Origin: RYN-230 sp963829725
GTDB lineage: Bacteria; Actinomycetota; Actinomycetes; Streptosporangiales; Streptosporangiaceae
Assembly: GCA_963829725.1 (NCBI GenBank)
Contig: CAWHJW010000003.1
Span: 1 to 64,000, forward strand
Length of the DNA: 64,000 nucleotides
Reading direction: 5' to 3'
Below are positions 33,050 through 41,631 of the stretch, in pieces; the first letter of the stretch is position 1; every line of letters begins with the position of its first letter. The notes beneath the pieces were generated by a model, which did not search any database, was not told where the DNA came from, and worked only from the letters and a program-made list of their open reading frames with translations. The position numbers and the translations under genes were made by a program.

Positions 33050-35200
33050 ATGTTCGAACCGGCCGGCCTCCTTGACGGGCTGAACGAAGACCAGTCTAAG
33101 GCGGCCACCCACCAGGGCGGGCCGCTCCTGGTGCTGGCCGGGGCGGGGACCGGGAAGACCCGGACGCTGGTGGCCCGGGCGGCATGGCTCCGCTCCCAGG
33201 GCGTCCCGGCCAGCCGGATCCTGCTGCTCACGTTCACCCGGCGGGCCGCCGACGACATGCTGGCCCGGGTGACCCCGGACCGTGCGGGTGCCGCCGACCG
33301 GGTGTGCGGCGGCACGTTCCACGCGGTGGCGCACCGGATCATCCGGGCGCATGCCGAGTCGTTCTCGCTGCCGCCGGAGTTCAGCGTGATCGACTCGCCC
33401 GACGTGGCCGACCTGATGGACGCGGCCCGCTCCGAGCATGGCCTGCTCGGCACGCAGCGCCGCGCCCCGCGGGCGGCGACCTGCGCGGACATCTACACCC
33501 GCTGCGTGAACACGCACTCGCCGGTGGCGCAGGTGATCAAGGCCAGCTTCCCCTGGTGCGCCGGGTACGAGCCGCAGCTGGGCAGCCTGTTCCGCGGGTA
33601 TGTCGCGCACAAGCGGCGGCACGGGCTGGTCGACTTCGACGACCTGCTGCTGCTGTGGCGGGCCGCGCTGGCCGATCCGGTGGCCGGGCCGGTGCTGCGC
33701 GGCATGTTCGACGCCGTCCTGGTCGATGAGTACCAGGACGTCAACGCGGTACAGGCGGATATCGTCCGGCTGCTGCGCCCGGACGGCCAGGGGCTGACCT
33801 GCGTGGGCGATGACGCCCAGGCGATCTACGCGTTCCGCGGCGCCGACCCGGAGCACCTGCGCACCCTCACCAGCGCCTACCCGGGCCTGGAGGTCGTCCG
33901 GCTGGACCGGAACTACCGGTCCGCCGGCGCCGTGCTGCGGCTGGCCAACACGGTCCGGCCGCAGTCCCCGGGCCTGGAACTGGACCTGCGCGCCGACCGC
34001 GGCCCGGGTGCGCCGCCCCAGCTGGTCCGCTGCCACGACGAGGCGACCCAGGCGCGGGAGATCTGCGCCCGGGTGCTGGCCGCCCACGAGGCCGGAGCGG
34101 ACCTGCGGGACCAGGCCGTGCTGATGCGCGCCGCCGGGCACAGCGACGTGCTGGAGGTGGAGCTGTCGGTCCGCGGCATCCCGTTCGTCAAGTACGGCGG
34201 GCTGCGGTTCACCGAGGCGGCGCACGTCAAGGACTTCCTGGCCGCCGCGCGGATCGTGGCCAACCCGGCCGATGACATCGCCTGGTTCCGGCTGCTGCGG
34301 CTGCACGAGGGCATCGGCCCGGCACACGCCCGGCGCGGGCTGGAGGCGCTGGGCCTGGCCGGCCAGACTGATTCGCCGCCGAGGGGAGGGCCGCCGGAGG
34401 CGGGTCCTGGCCAAGAAGGTGACTGGGCGGGGGGTTCCGGGGGGTCGTCCCCCCGGGCCAGCACTGCGGGGGGTTCCGGGGCGTCGCCCCCCGGGCCAAC
34501 ACCGCTGGCACGGTGGGCGGACGCGGTGGCGGTCATGCCGCCCCGGTCCCGGGCCGGAGTGGCCGCCACCCTGGGCGCCCTGGCCTCCGCGGCGGCCCTG
34601 GATGCCGTGGCGGACCGGGCGACCGCCATCCTGGCCGCCCTGGACGCGCCGCTGCGGGGCAGGTACCCCGATGCGGGCGTTCGGATCAATGATCTGCAAA
34701 GGCTGGCCGACGCGGCGTCGTCCCGGCCGTCGCTGCATGACGCGCTGGTGGAGCTGGCCCTCGACCCGCCCGCGTCGGCGTCGGACCTGGCCGGGCCGCC
34801 GCGGCTGGACGAGGACTACCTGGTGCTGTCCACGATTCACTCGGCTAAGGGGCTGGAGTGGCCGGTGGTGCACCTGATGCACCTGGTGGACGGCGCGGTG
34901 CCGAGCGACATGGCGCTGTCCACCCCAGCCGGGCTGGCCGAGGAGCGGCGGCTGTTCTACGTCGCGGTGACCCGGGCGCGGGACCAGTTGTACCTGTACG
35001 CGCCGCTGCGGATGCACCATCACCGGATGTCCGGCAGCGACCGGCACAGCTACGGGCAGCTGACCCGGTTCCTCACCCCGGCGGCTCAGGACGCCTGCGA
35101 GGTGCAGGACGCCCGGCCGCCGGAGCCGCTGCTGCCCTCGGTCGGGCCGCTCGCCGCCACCGTCGACTCGGCCCTCGACTCCCTGTTCGGCCCGGCCTGA
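33050..35200 (+). CDS. UvrD/PcrA-family ATP-dependent DNA helicase
   Basis: 716 residues from ATG 33050. SF1A motifs: Q motif LNEDQSKA, Walker A GAGTGKT at 31-37, Ia LLLTFTRRAA, II VDEYQD, III GDDAQAIYAFRGA, IV RLDRNYRS, V STIHSAKGLEW, VI LFYVAVTRAR. It unwinds DNA 3' to 5' in repair. Odd: residues about 460-485 are a Gly/Ser/Pro-rich insert encoded by two copies of a GC-rich hairpin repeat within domain 2B, and no C-terminal HRDC or Tudor-like tail follows. Divergent from the small Cys protein; near the LigD genes, which fits a DNA-repair setting. Confidence 0.93.
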   Translation: MFEPAGLLDGLNEDQSKAATHQGGPLLVLAGAGTGKTRTLVARAAWLRSQGVPASRILLLTFTRRAADDMLARVTPDRAGAADRVCGGTFHAVAHRIIRAHAESFSLPPEFSVIDSPDVADLMDAARSEHGLLGTQRRAPRAATCADIYTRCVNTHSPVAQVIKASFPWCAGYEPQLGSLFRGYVAHKRRHGLVDFDDLLLLWRAALADPVAGPVLRGMFDAVLVDEYQDVNAVQADIVRLLRPDGQGLTCVGDDAQAIYAFRGADPEHLRTLTSAYPGLEVVRLDRNYRSAGAVLRLANTVRPQSPGLELDLRADRGPGAPPQLVRCHDEATQAREICARVLAAHEAGADLRDQAVLMRAAGHSDVLEVELSVRGIPFVKYGGLRFTEAAHVKDFLAAARIVANPADDIAWFRLLRLHEGIGPAHARRGLEALGLAGQTDSPPRGGPPEAGPGQEGDWAGGSGGSSPRASTAGGSGASPPGPTPLARWADAVAVMPPRSRAGVAATLGALASAAALDAVADRATAILAALDAPLRGRYPDAGVRINDLQRLADAASSRPSLHDALVELALDPPASASDLAGPPRLDEDYLVLSTIHSAKGLEWPVVHLMHLVDGAVPSDMALSTPAGLAEERRLFYVAVTRARDQLYLYAPLRMHHHRMSGSDRHSYGQLTRFLTPAAQDACEVQDARPPEPLLPSVGPLAATVDSALDSLFGPA
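34428..34505 (+). repeat. Duplicated hairpin repeat inside the helicase gene
   Basis: Units 34428-34466 and 34467-34505 (39 and 38-39 nt) share CGGGGGGTTCCGGGG and CCCCCCGGGCCA. The first unit folds as CCGGGGGG-TCGT-CCCCCCGG. This kind of GGGTTCCGGGG repeat usually lies between genes in actinomycetes. Here it keeps the frame open. Confidence 0.8.
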
Positions 35201-35260
35201 GCCCGTTTCCTGGCCCGCCCAGCCTGTGCGCGGCCGCTTCGCCGGACGGGCTGGCCACGG

Positions 35261-35785
35261 TCAGATGTCGGCGGCGTCCCAGCCCTTGGTGATCAGGCCG
35301 CGCAGGTAGGCGGCCTGCCCGGCGTGCTGCAGGTCATCGGAGATCACGCTGACCAGCCGCACGCCCAGGGTGACCGGCGGGTCCCAGGCCTCGTCGACCA
35401 CCCGCTCCAGGTCGGCGCCGGTGAGGTTCTCCACGTAGGACACCGCGACGCGGTACACCGCGTCGTGGTACCCGAGGAGCAGGTCCGCGGGCGCCCGGAC
35501 CGCCGCGACCTGCTCGCTGCTGTGCCCGTACCCGGTGTCGGCGGCGGGGAAGGGCAGCCCGAACCGGTCCGCCCAGCCGTCCGCGGTCCAGGCCTGCTCA
35601 CGCCCAGCCACGGTAGCGACATGATCATCGGCGATACGGGTCAGGTGCCAGACCAGCCAGCCGATCGAGTTGCCTGCCCCGCCCGGGCGGAACGCCAGCT
35701 CCTCCTGGGTGAGCCCGTCCACGCTGTTCCGGGCCACCCCGCGGATCCGGCCGAACGCGTCCTCCAGCAGATCCCCGATCGTCAT
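35261..35785 (-). CDS. DinB-family protein (DUF664, mycothiol-transferase-like)
   Basis: 174 residues from ATG 35785 with GGAAGG upstream; the frame is open before this but Pro/Arg-rich and unlike the family. Four-helix DinB fold: LLEDAFGRIRG, then GNSIGWLVWHLTRIADDHVA with the first metal His, and a C-terminal DDLQHAGQAAYLRG with the third His. Actinobacterial members include mycothiol- or bacillithiol-dependent S-transferases; the substrate is unknown. Convergent with the helicase, 60 bp apart. Confidence 0.85.
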   Translation of the reverse strand: MTIGDLLEDAFGRIRGVARNSVDGLTQEELAFRPGGAGNSIGWLVWHLTRIADDHVATVAGREQAWTADGWADRFGLPFPAADTGYGHSSEQVAAVRAPADLLLGYHDAVYRVAVSYVENLTGADLERVVDEAWDPPVTLGVRLVSVISDDLQHAGQAAYLRGLITKGWDAADI

Positions 35786-35877
35786 CCGCGCACCTTCCCG
35801 TCGTGGCCGCCGAGACCGCCCGCCCGGCGCCCCCGTCCCGAGCCTACGAGGAAGCCAGCCAGGCATCTCATCCGGGC

Positions 35878-36819
35878 CTAGGAGCGGGCCAGCCCGGCCA
35901 GCAGCCGCCGGGGGCGGGCCAGCCCGTACCGGTGCCGGGACATCCCGGCCCACGGATCCCCGGCGCCGCGCAGCCGTTCCAGCCGCGCGCCGATGGCGCG
36001 CAGAGTGACCGCGTCCGGCCGCAGGGCCGGGTCCGCGACCTCGTCCCAGTGCAGCGGCACCGCCACCGGGGCGGTGGGGCGGGCCCGGACCGAGTACGGC
36101 GCCACCGCGGTCTGCGCATAGCCGTTGCGCATGATGTCCGCGTAGATCAGCCCGCCCCGGGCGTCCTTGCGCTGCTCGGTGGTGACCAGGCCCGGCTCGG
36201 CCCTGGCCAGCACCTCCGCCACGCCGCGGGCGAACTCGCGGACCGCGTCGAAGTCCTCCTGGCTGTTCAGCGGGACCTGCACGTGCAGTCCCTTGCTGCC
36301 GGTGCTCTTCACGAAGCTGGTCAGCCCCAGGTCACCCTCGAGGATCTCGCGCAGCCGCAGCGCGGCCGTGCGGACCCCGCCGAAATGGCCGGAGTCCGGC
36401 GGGTCCAGGTCGAAGATCAGCTGGTCCGGCTGATGCAGGTGGCCCACCCGGCTGAGCAGCGTGTGCAGCTCGACGGCGGCCTGGTTGGCCAGGTAGACCA
36501 GGTCGGCGGGCTTCTCGCAGAGCACCTGGCATAGCTGGCCGCCCTCCTTCCCGACCTCGGCCCGTGGCAGCCAGTCCGGGAAGTGCCGTCCCGCGTTCTT
36601 CTGGAAGATCCGCTCGCCGCCGATCCCGTCCGGGTACCGGGCCATCGACAGCGGCCGGCCCTTCAGGTACGGCAGCATCACCCCGGCCACGGCCTGGTAG
36701 TAGCCGACCAGCTCACCCTTGGTGATGCCGTCGCCGGTGAACAGCACCTTGCCGGTGTTGGACAGCGGCACGGTCTGCCGTCCCACCCGCAGTTGCTCCT
36801 TGGCCCTGGTGTCAGCCAT
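35878..36819 (-). CDS. ligD: LigD-type NHEJ polymerase
   Basis: 313 residues, the stand-alone polymerase (AEP primase-like) form. Metal-binding DLDP at 137-140 and the family segments SNTGKVLFTGDGITKGEL, YPDGIGGERIFQKNAG, STGSKGLHVQVPL and YADIMRNGYAQTAVAPYSVR. It adds nucleotides at broken ends during non-homologous end joining. Its ATG overlaps the ligase gene by eight bases, so the two are made together. No ku gene in the window. Confidence 0.93.
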   Translation of the reverse strand: MADTRAKEQLRVGRQTVPLSNTGKVLFTGDGITKGELVGYYQAVAGVMLPYLKGRPLSMARYPDGIGGERIFQKNAGRHFPDWLPRAEVGKEGGQLCQVLCEKPADLVYLANQAAVELHTLLSRVGHLHQPDQLIFDLDPPDSGHFGGVRTAALRLREILEGDLGLTSFVKSTGSKGLHVQVPLNSQEDFDAVREFARGVAEVLARAEPGLVTTEQRKDARGGLIYADIMRNGYAQTAVAPYSVRARPTAPVAVPLHWDEVADPALRPDAVTLRAIGARLERLRGAGDPWAGMSRHRYGLARPRRLLAGLARS

Positions 36820-37798
36820 CGCCTTGCGGCACCTCCCGGATCACCTCGGCCGGGCTTTTGTCCCGGCGCAGTCCGGCGAATCGCGGGTGGCGCAGCTGCC
36901 CGGCGGTGGTCCACTCGCTGAACCCGACCTCCGCGACCAGCCGCGGCTCGGTCCAGTGCACCCCGCGGCGCGGCGGCAGCTGACCCGCCTCGAACGCGGG
37001 CCGGTCCCGTTCCAGCGGTGCCAGTTCCTCGTGCAGCCGGTGCAGCATGCGGGTGTCGAACCCGGTGCCGACCTTGCCCGCGTAGGTGAGCTTCCCGCCG
37101 CCGTCGTAGTAGCCGAGCAGCAGCGCGCCCAGCCCGGTTCGCGAGCCCTGCGGGTCGGTGAAACCGCCGATGACGAACTCCTGGTTGTTCTCGCACTTGA
37201 ACTTCAGCCAGTCGCGGGTCCGCCCGGACGTATACGGGGCGTCCGCCCGCTTGGCGATCACCCCCTCCCAGCCGTCCCGGCAGGCCTGCGCGTAGTAGGC
37301 CTCGCCGTCCGGGGTCCGGTGCTCGGTGAAGCGCAGCGGGCCGCCGAACTCCAGCAGGCCGCGCAGCCGCTCCTTGCGCTCCAGTTGCGGCCGGCCCCGC
37401 AGGTCCGTTCCCTCCGCATACATAACGTCGAATATGTAGTACTGCACCGGGACCGCCCGGAGCAGTTCGGCCGGCGGCCGGGCCACCTGCATCCGCTGCT
37501 GCAGCTGGGCGAACCGGGTCTGCCCATCGGCGAACGCGACCACCTCGCCGTCGATGATGAACTCCGCGGCATCCTGGGCCGCCAGGGCCCCGGCCACCTC
37601 GGGGTAGGTGGCGGCCACCGGCTTGGCGTTGCGCGTCATCAGCCGCAGCCCGGAGCCGTCGCGGAAGGCCAGGCAGCGCTCGCCGTCCAGCTTCCGCTCG
37701 TAGATCCAGGCCGGGTCGGAGAACCGGTCCCGGGTCAGCGTGGCCAGTTCCGGGTCCACCCACGCCGGCATCGGATCCCGTCCGGGCATCGGCCGCAC
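36812..37798 (-). CDS. ligD: ATP-dependent DNA ligase, LigD ligase type
   Basis: 328 residues. Nucleotidyl-transfer Lys36 in motif I ERKLDGER, motif III YIFDVMYAEG, motif IV DGWEGVIAKR, motif V WLKFKC, then the OB domain with GKVGTGFDTRMLH. Together with the overlapping polymerase gene it forms a split LigD, a common actinomycete arrangement. No nuclease (PE) domain is present. Start GTG or ATG near 37798 not certain; an internal ATG (MPGRD) is close behind it. Confidence 0.93.
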   Translation of the reverse strand: MRPMPGRDPMPAWVDPELATLTRDRFSDPAWIYERKLDGERCLAFRDGSGLRLMTRNAKPVAATYPEVAGALAAQDAAEFIIDGEVVAFADGQTRFAQLQQRMQVARPPAELLRAVPVQYYIFDVMYAEGTDLRGRPQLERKERLRGLLEFGGPLRFTEHRTPDGEAYYAQACRDGWEGVIAKRADAPYTSGRTRDWLKFKCENNQEFVIGGFTDPQGSRTGLGALLLGYYDGGGKLTYAGKVGTGFDTRMLHRLHEELAPLERDRPAFEAGQLPPRRGVHWTEPRLVAEVGFSEWTTAGQLRHPRFAGLRRDKSPAEVIREVPQGDG

Positions 37799-37876
37799 CT
37801 CCTCGCGATGATCCCTCTTCCCGTTCCGGAGTGGCTCATCCCAGTCTGCCTGCGCATCCTCCAGTCTGCCCTGCGC

Positions 37877-37922
37877 TGATCATGAGCTGGGTGTCGTTGG
37901 AACGACACCCAGCTCATGATCA
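37877..37922. repeat. 46-nt perfect palindrome, copy B
   Basis: 22-bp perfect stem, 2-nt loop. Same as copy A at 18014-18059 except two positions where a C-G pair is replaced by G-C and the loop (TGGA in place of CACA). It lies 79 bp upstream of the ligase start and before the GntR promoter. Confidence 0.9.
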
Positions 37923-37959
37923 GGAGTCGGCCGGGCGGCCAGGAGTCGGCCGGGCGGCC
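37922..37959. repeat. 19-nt tandem duplication
   Basis: AGGAGTCGGCCGGGCGGCC twice, directly after palindrome copy B. No gene here. Confidence 0.85.
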
Positions 37960-38002
37960 AGGCGCTGGCCTCCGGGCCGGGAGGACCTCCGGCCCGGGAG
38001 GG

Positions 38003-38046
38003 TTGACACCGTGCCCGGCTAAAAGATCTAATGTCTCAACCATTAG
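38003..38046 (+). promoter_or_regulatory. Promoter and likely self-operator of the GntR gene
   Basis: TTGACA at 38003-38008, 18-nt spacer, TCTAAT at 38027-38032. An inverted repeat CTAATG-N7-CATTAG at 38028-38046 overlaps the -10 box, the right place for repression by the GntR protein encoded 43 bp downstream. Confidence 0.6.
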
Positions 38047-38088
38047 CCGTTTGGATGATCTGTGCGACCTGAAAGGCCGGGAGGGGAC

Positions 38089-38937
38089 ATGGCCTCCTCG
38101 CCAGCGGGTGACCCGAACATGGCCGTGGCGGAAGGGCTGCTCGCGCCGCTGACCGTGCGCACCACCGGGCAGCGGATCGCGGAACGGTTCGTCACCGCGA
38201 TCGCGCTCGGCCAGTTCGTGCCCGGGCAGCGGCTGCCCACCGAGCGGGACCTGGCCGCGATGCTGGGCGTGAGCCGGGCCACGGTCCGGGAGGCCATCGC
38301 CCGGCTGGCCGAGTCAGGGTACGTCACGGTGCGCCGCGGCCGGTCCGGCGGCGCGTTCGTCGAGGCGGGATGGGGCCCGGAGTCGGCGGAGATGATCCGC
38401 CGCACGCTCAGCACGCAGTGGCAGGAACTGGAGCTGCGGCTGGACTACCGGCAGCTGATCGAGCAGCAGATCGCCCGGACCGCGGCGCAACGCCGGACCG
38501 ACACCGACGTCCAGGCGATCCAGGCCGCGCTGGCCGACTACGAGCGGGCTGGCGCGGACCGGGAATCGTCCCGGATGGCCGATCTCGCATTGCACGGCGC
38601 CATCGCCGACGCCACCCACAACCACCACCTGCTCGACCTCAGCCTCACGATCAGGCACGACATCAGCTTCGGTTTCGAGGCCGAGCCGTACAGCCCGGAA
38701 GTACGCCGCCGGGCCCTGCACCAGCACCCGGCGCTGGCCCTGGCGGTCATCGAGGGCGATCCGGCCCGCGCCGCCGCCCTGGCCGCCGAGCACTTCTCGC
38801 TCACCGAGGCCATGCTGCGCGAGCTCAACGCCCGGGTCAGCCTGCGGGGCGGCGGTACCCCAGCGGCCGCCCCGCCCGCCCGCCCCGACCGGACCACCCC
38901 CAGGGGTAGCTCAGGTCGGCCCGCGCCGTACAGCTAG
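38089..38937 (+). CDS. GntR-family regulator, FadR subfamily
   Basis: 282 residues from ATG 38089 (GGGAGGGG just before); ATG 38119 is also possible. The winged helix at about residues 25-90 has RIAERFVTAIALGQFVPGQR, LPTERDLAAMLGVSRATVRE and the wing RRGRSGGAFVE. The C-terminal FCD domain has metal-ligand-like residues: D in LALHGAIADATHN, then His in LTIRHDI and HQHPALALAVIEGD. FCD regulators sense carboxylates or sugar acids. A nearby dehydratase, oxidoreductase and DapA-like gene suggest a sugar acid as effector (inference). Pro-rich tail after residue 255. Confidence 0.88.
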   Translation: MASSPAGDPNMAVAEGLLAPLTVRTTGQRIAERFVTAIALGQFVPGQRLPTERDLAAMLGVSRATVREAIARLAESGYVTVRRGRSGGAFVEAGWGPESAEMIRRTLSTQWQELELRLDYRQLIEQQIARTAAQRRTDTDVQAIQAALADYERAGADRESSRMADLALHGAIADATHNHHLLDLSLTIRHDISFGFEAEPYSPEVRRRALHQHPALALAVIEGDPARAAALAAEHFSLTEAMLRELNARVSLRGGGTPAAAPPARPDRTTPRGSSGRPAPYS

Positions 38938-39201
38938 CTGCCGTGGCTGACCATCGCGCTCATCGCGGCGGGCATACCTGCTGGCGCTGCAGGCCGCCCG
39001 GCCGCGGACCCTGGACCGCGCCCTCGCGTTGCTCGAAGGAGAGGTGGAAGCCGGCTCGGCCGCGCTCTGAGCAGCGCGGCTGGCCCATAGACGTGCTGCG
39101 GGACCGGATCGCCCCCGAGCTGGTCCCGCAGCACCCCCCGTGTCGCCGGCATCGTCAGGCCACGGCGAGGTGGGCCAGGGATGTCAGCCACGGGAGCGGG
39201 A

Positions 39202-39248
39202 GGTATAAGGCCTCTATGCTGGCCAGAACTATGACCGGTTCTTATACC
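39202..39248 (+). promoter_or_regulatory. Inverted repeat before the toxin-antitoxin pair
   Basis: GGTATAAG at 39202-39209 and CTTATACC at 39241-39248, with ACCGGTT/ACCGGC in between, immediately before the antitoxin ATG 39256. Typical place for autoregulation by an antitoxin-toxin complex. The 260 bases before it (38938-39201) hold no supported gene. Confidence 0.45.
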
Positions 39249-39255
39249 GGCCTTT

Positions 39256-39536
39256 ATGGAGACCATCCCCATCACGGAAGCCAAGCCCGGATCGCCGAAC
39301 TCGCCGACCGGGTCGCCCGCGAGCACGACCACTTCACCATCACCCGCAACGGCCGCGCCGATGTCATGCCCATCTCCGTCGCCGAATACGAGTCCATGCA
39401 AGAAACCCTCGACGTCCTCAGCGATGACGAGGCCCTCGCCGACCTGCGCCAGTCCCGCGAAGACTTCGCCGCTGGCGATACCTTCGACGCCGGGCAAGTC
39501 CGCGCCGAGCTTGAGCGGCGCCGCGGAACATCGTGA
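39256..39536 (+). pseudogene. Phd/YefM-type antitoxin with a one-base frameshift
   Basis: From ATG 39256 the protein starts METIPITEAK. The family sequence then continues one frame over as RIAELADRVAREHDHFTITR, NGRADVMPISVAEYESMQET and an acidic C-terminus ending ELERRRGTS. One base is missing around 39284 (AAGCC in place of an expected AAG-GCC). The shifted frame also has its own in-frame ATGs (39217, 39232), which would give an intact domain with an abnormal N-terminus. The stop overlaps the toxin GTG (39533-39536). Because the toxin is intact, sequencing error or use of the alternative start is more likely than true loss. Confidence 0.75.
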
Positions 39537-39838
39537 CCGCCGACCCGCAAATCCCCGGGCCAGAGGCCGTACCGCCGCACACCGTCATCATCTCCCGGCA
39601 AGCCCGGCGCAACCTGCAGGAGAACCTGCCGCTCGATGTCGCTGCCGCCGCCATGGAGACCATCGACAGGCCGCTGACCACCAAGCCGCACCGTGCCGGC
39701 AAGCCACTGAATGAACCCTTCGACGGCTACCACTCCGCACCGCGTGGGACCTACCGCATCCTCTACCGCAGCAACGAGGGCAAGCACACCGTAGAAATCC
39801 ACTCCATCCGGCACCGGCGAGACGCATACCGCACCTGA
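39533..39838 (+). CDS. RelE/ParE-family toxin
   Basis: 101 residues from GTG 39533, overlapping the antitoxin stop. Features: VIISRQARRNLQENLP, then AAAAMETIDRPLTTKPHRAG, GKPLNEPFDGYHSAPRGTYR and ILYRSNEGKHTVEIHSIRHR with the closing RRDAYR. These are the basic surface and C-terminal Arg/Tyr residues of RelE-type mRNA interferases. Paired with the Phd-like gene as a type II toxin-antitoxin module. The first 15 residues are a non-conserved leader. Confidence 0.88.
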   Translation: MTADPQIPGPEAVPPHTVIISRQARRNLQENLPLDVAAAAMETIDRPLTTKPHRAGKPLNEPFDGYHSAPRGTYRILYRSNEGKHTVEIHSIRHRRDAYRT

Positions 39839-39854
39839 CCTGGACGAAGCGGAC

Positions 39855-41587
39855 TCAGTGCGAGTCGCGGGTTACCTGGTCGCCGCTGGCGCCGACCAGG
39901 AAGTCCAGGTCGGCGCCGCGGTCGGCCTGCATCACGTGGTCGATGTACAGCCGTTCCCAGCCCCGGGCCGGATGAGGCAGCGCCGCGGTCATCGCCGCGG
40001 CCGGCTCCCGCCGGGCCAGTTCGTCGGCGGGCAGGTCGATGTCCAGCCGCCGGGCGGGCACGTCCAGCACGATCGGGTCACCGTCGCGGACCAGGGCCAG
40101 CGGACCGCCCGCCGCACCCTCCGGCACCACGTGCAGGACCACCGTCCCGTACGCGGTCCCGCTCATCCGGGCGTCGCTGATCCGCACCATGTCGCGGACG
40201 CCGCGGGCCAGCAGCTTCGCGGGCAGCGGCATGTTGCCCACTTCGGGCATCCCCGGGTAGCCCCGCGGGCCGCAGCCGCGGAGCACGAGCACCGACGACT
40301 CATCCACGTCCAGCTCGGGATCATCCAGCCGCCGCCGCAAATCCTCAATGCTCTCAAAGACGACGGCCCGTCCCCGGTGCTGCAGCAGCCCCGCAGACGC
40401 GGCCGCGGGCTTGATGACGGCACCGCCCGGCGCCAGGCTGCCGCGCAGCACCGCGATCCCGGCCTCGGCCAGCAGCGGGTCCGAGCGCCGCCGGATCACC
40501 GACTCGTCCCAGATCCGGGCATCCTCCAGGTAGTCGGTGAGCGGCTGCCCGGTCACCGTGACCGCCGCTGGGTCGAGCAGGTCGCCCACCTCGCGGAGCA
40601 GGGCCAGCAGGCCGCCGGCCCGGAAGAAGTCATCCATCAGCAGCCGGCCGGCCGGGGCCAGGTCGGCCAGCAGTGGCACCTTCGCGCCGATCGCGTCGAA
40701 GTCATCCAGGGTCAGGTCCACGCCGGCCCGGCCCGCGATGGCCAGCAGGTGCACCACGGCGTTCGTCGAGCCGCCGATGGCCGCGAGGGTGACGATCGCG
40801 TTATGGAAAGAAGCCTTGGACAGCACGGTGGACGGGCGCCGGCGGCCTCGGCCATTTCCACCGCGAGGCGCCCGGTCCGGTGCGCCGCCTCGAGCAGCCG
40901 GCTGTCCGGGGCCGGCGTGCCCGCCAGGCCGGGCAGGGTCATGCCCAGCGCCTCGGCCATGCAGGCCATGGTGGACGCGGTGCCCATCGTGTTGCAGTGG
41001 CCCTGGCTGCGGATCATCGCCGACTCCGAGGCGGTGAAGTCCGCCTCGGACATGGTCCCGGCGCGGACCTCCTCCGACAGCCGCCACACGTCGGTGCCGC
41101 AGCCCAGCGGGACGCCGCGGAAGTGCCCGGTGAGCATCGGGCCGCCGGGTACCACCACGGCGGGCAGGTCCACCGAGGCGGCCGCCATCAGCAGGGCCGG
41201 GATGGTCTTGTCGCAGCCGCCGAGCAGCACCACGCCGTCCACCGGGTTGGCCCGGATCATCTCCTCGGCGGCCATCGCGGCCAGGTTGCGCCACAGCATC
41301 GCGGTGGGACGGACCTGGGTCTCGCCGAGTGACATCACCGGCATGTCCAGCGGGACGCCGCCCGCCTCCCAGATGCCGGCCGCCGCGCTGGCCGACACCT
41401 CGTTCAGGTGCTTGTTGCACGGGGTCAGGTCGGAGGCGGTGTTGGCGATGGCGATGTGCGGGCGGCCGGTGAACGCGGAGTCGGGCAGCCCGCGGCGCAT
41501 CCACGCCCGGTGCAGGTAGGAGCCGCGGTCATCGCCTCCGTACCACTGGGCGTTCCGGTAGGGCGCTGCGGCGTCGGGGGAGGTCAC
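39855..41587 (-). pseudogene. IlvD/Edd-family dehydratase, split by a frameshift
   Basis: Together the two frames give about 577 residues, normal for sugar-acid or dihydroxy-acid dehydratases. The first part (ATG 41587) carries the Fe-S cysteines: TPCNKHLNE, GGCDKTIPALL and GHCNTMGTAST. It reads correctly to EMAEAAGARP. At about 40833 one base is lost, and the family sequence continues one frame over: STVLSKASFHNAIVTLAAIG, then the metal and substrate loops and SDARMSGTAYG to the end. The protein would convert aldonic acids such as arabinonate or xylonate to 2-keto-3-deoxy acids (subfamily inferred from the neighbours). The lesion lies beside a G/C run, and both halves are otherwise intact. 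Possibly a sequencing error. Confidence 0.85.
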
Positions 41588-41631
41588 CCGAGCAGGCTAA
41601 CCCGGGGTCCTGGCGGGCGGAAGGCGGCGCA

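Noticed and set aside
38943..39216. Open plus frame before the antitoxin
   Set aside because: The part before 39217 has no ribosome site and reads as noise; only the stretch after it matches the Phd family.
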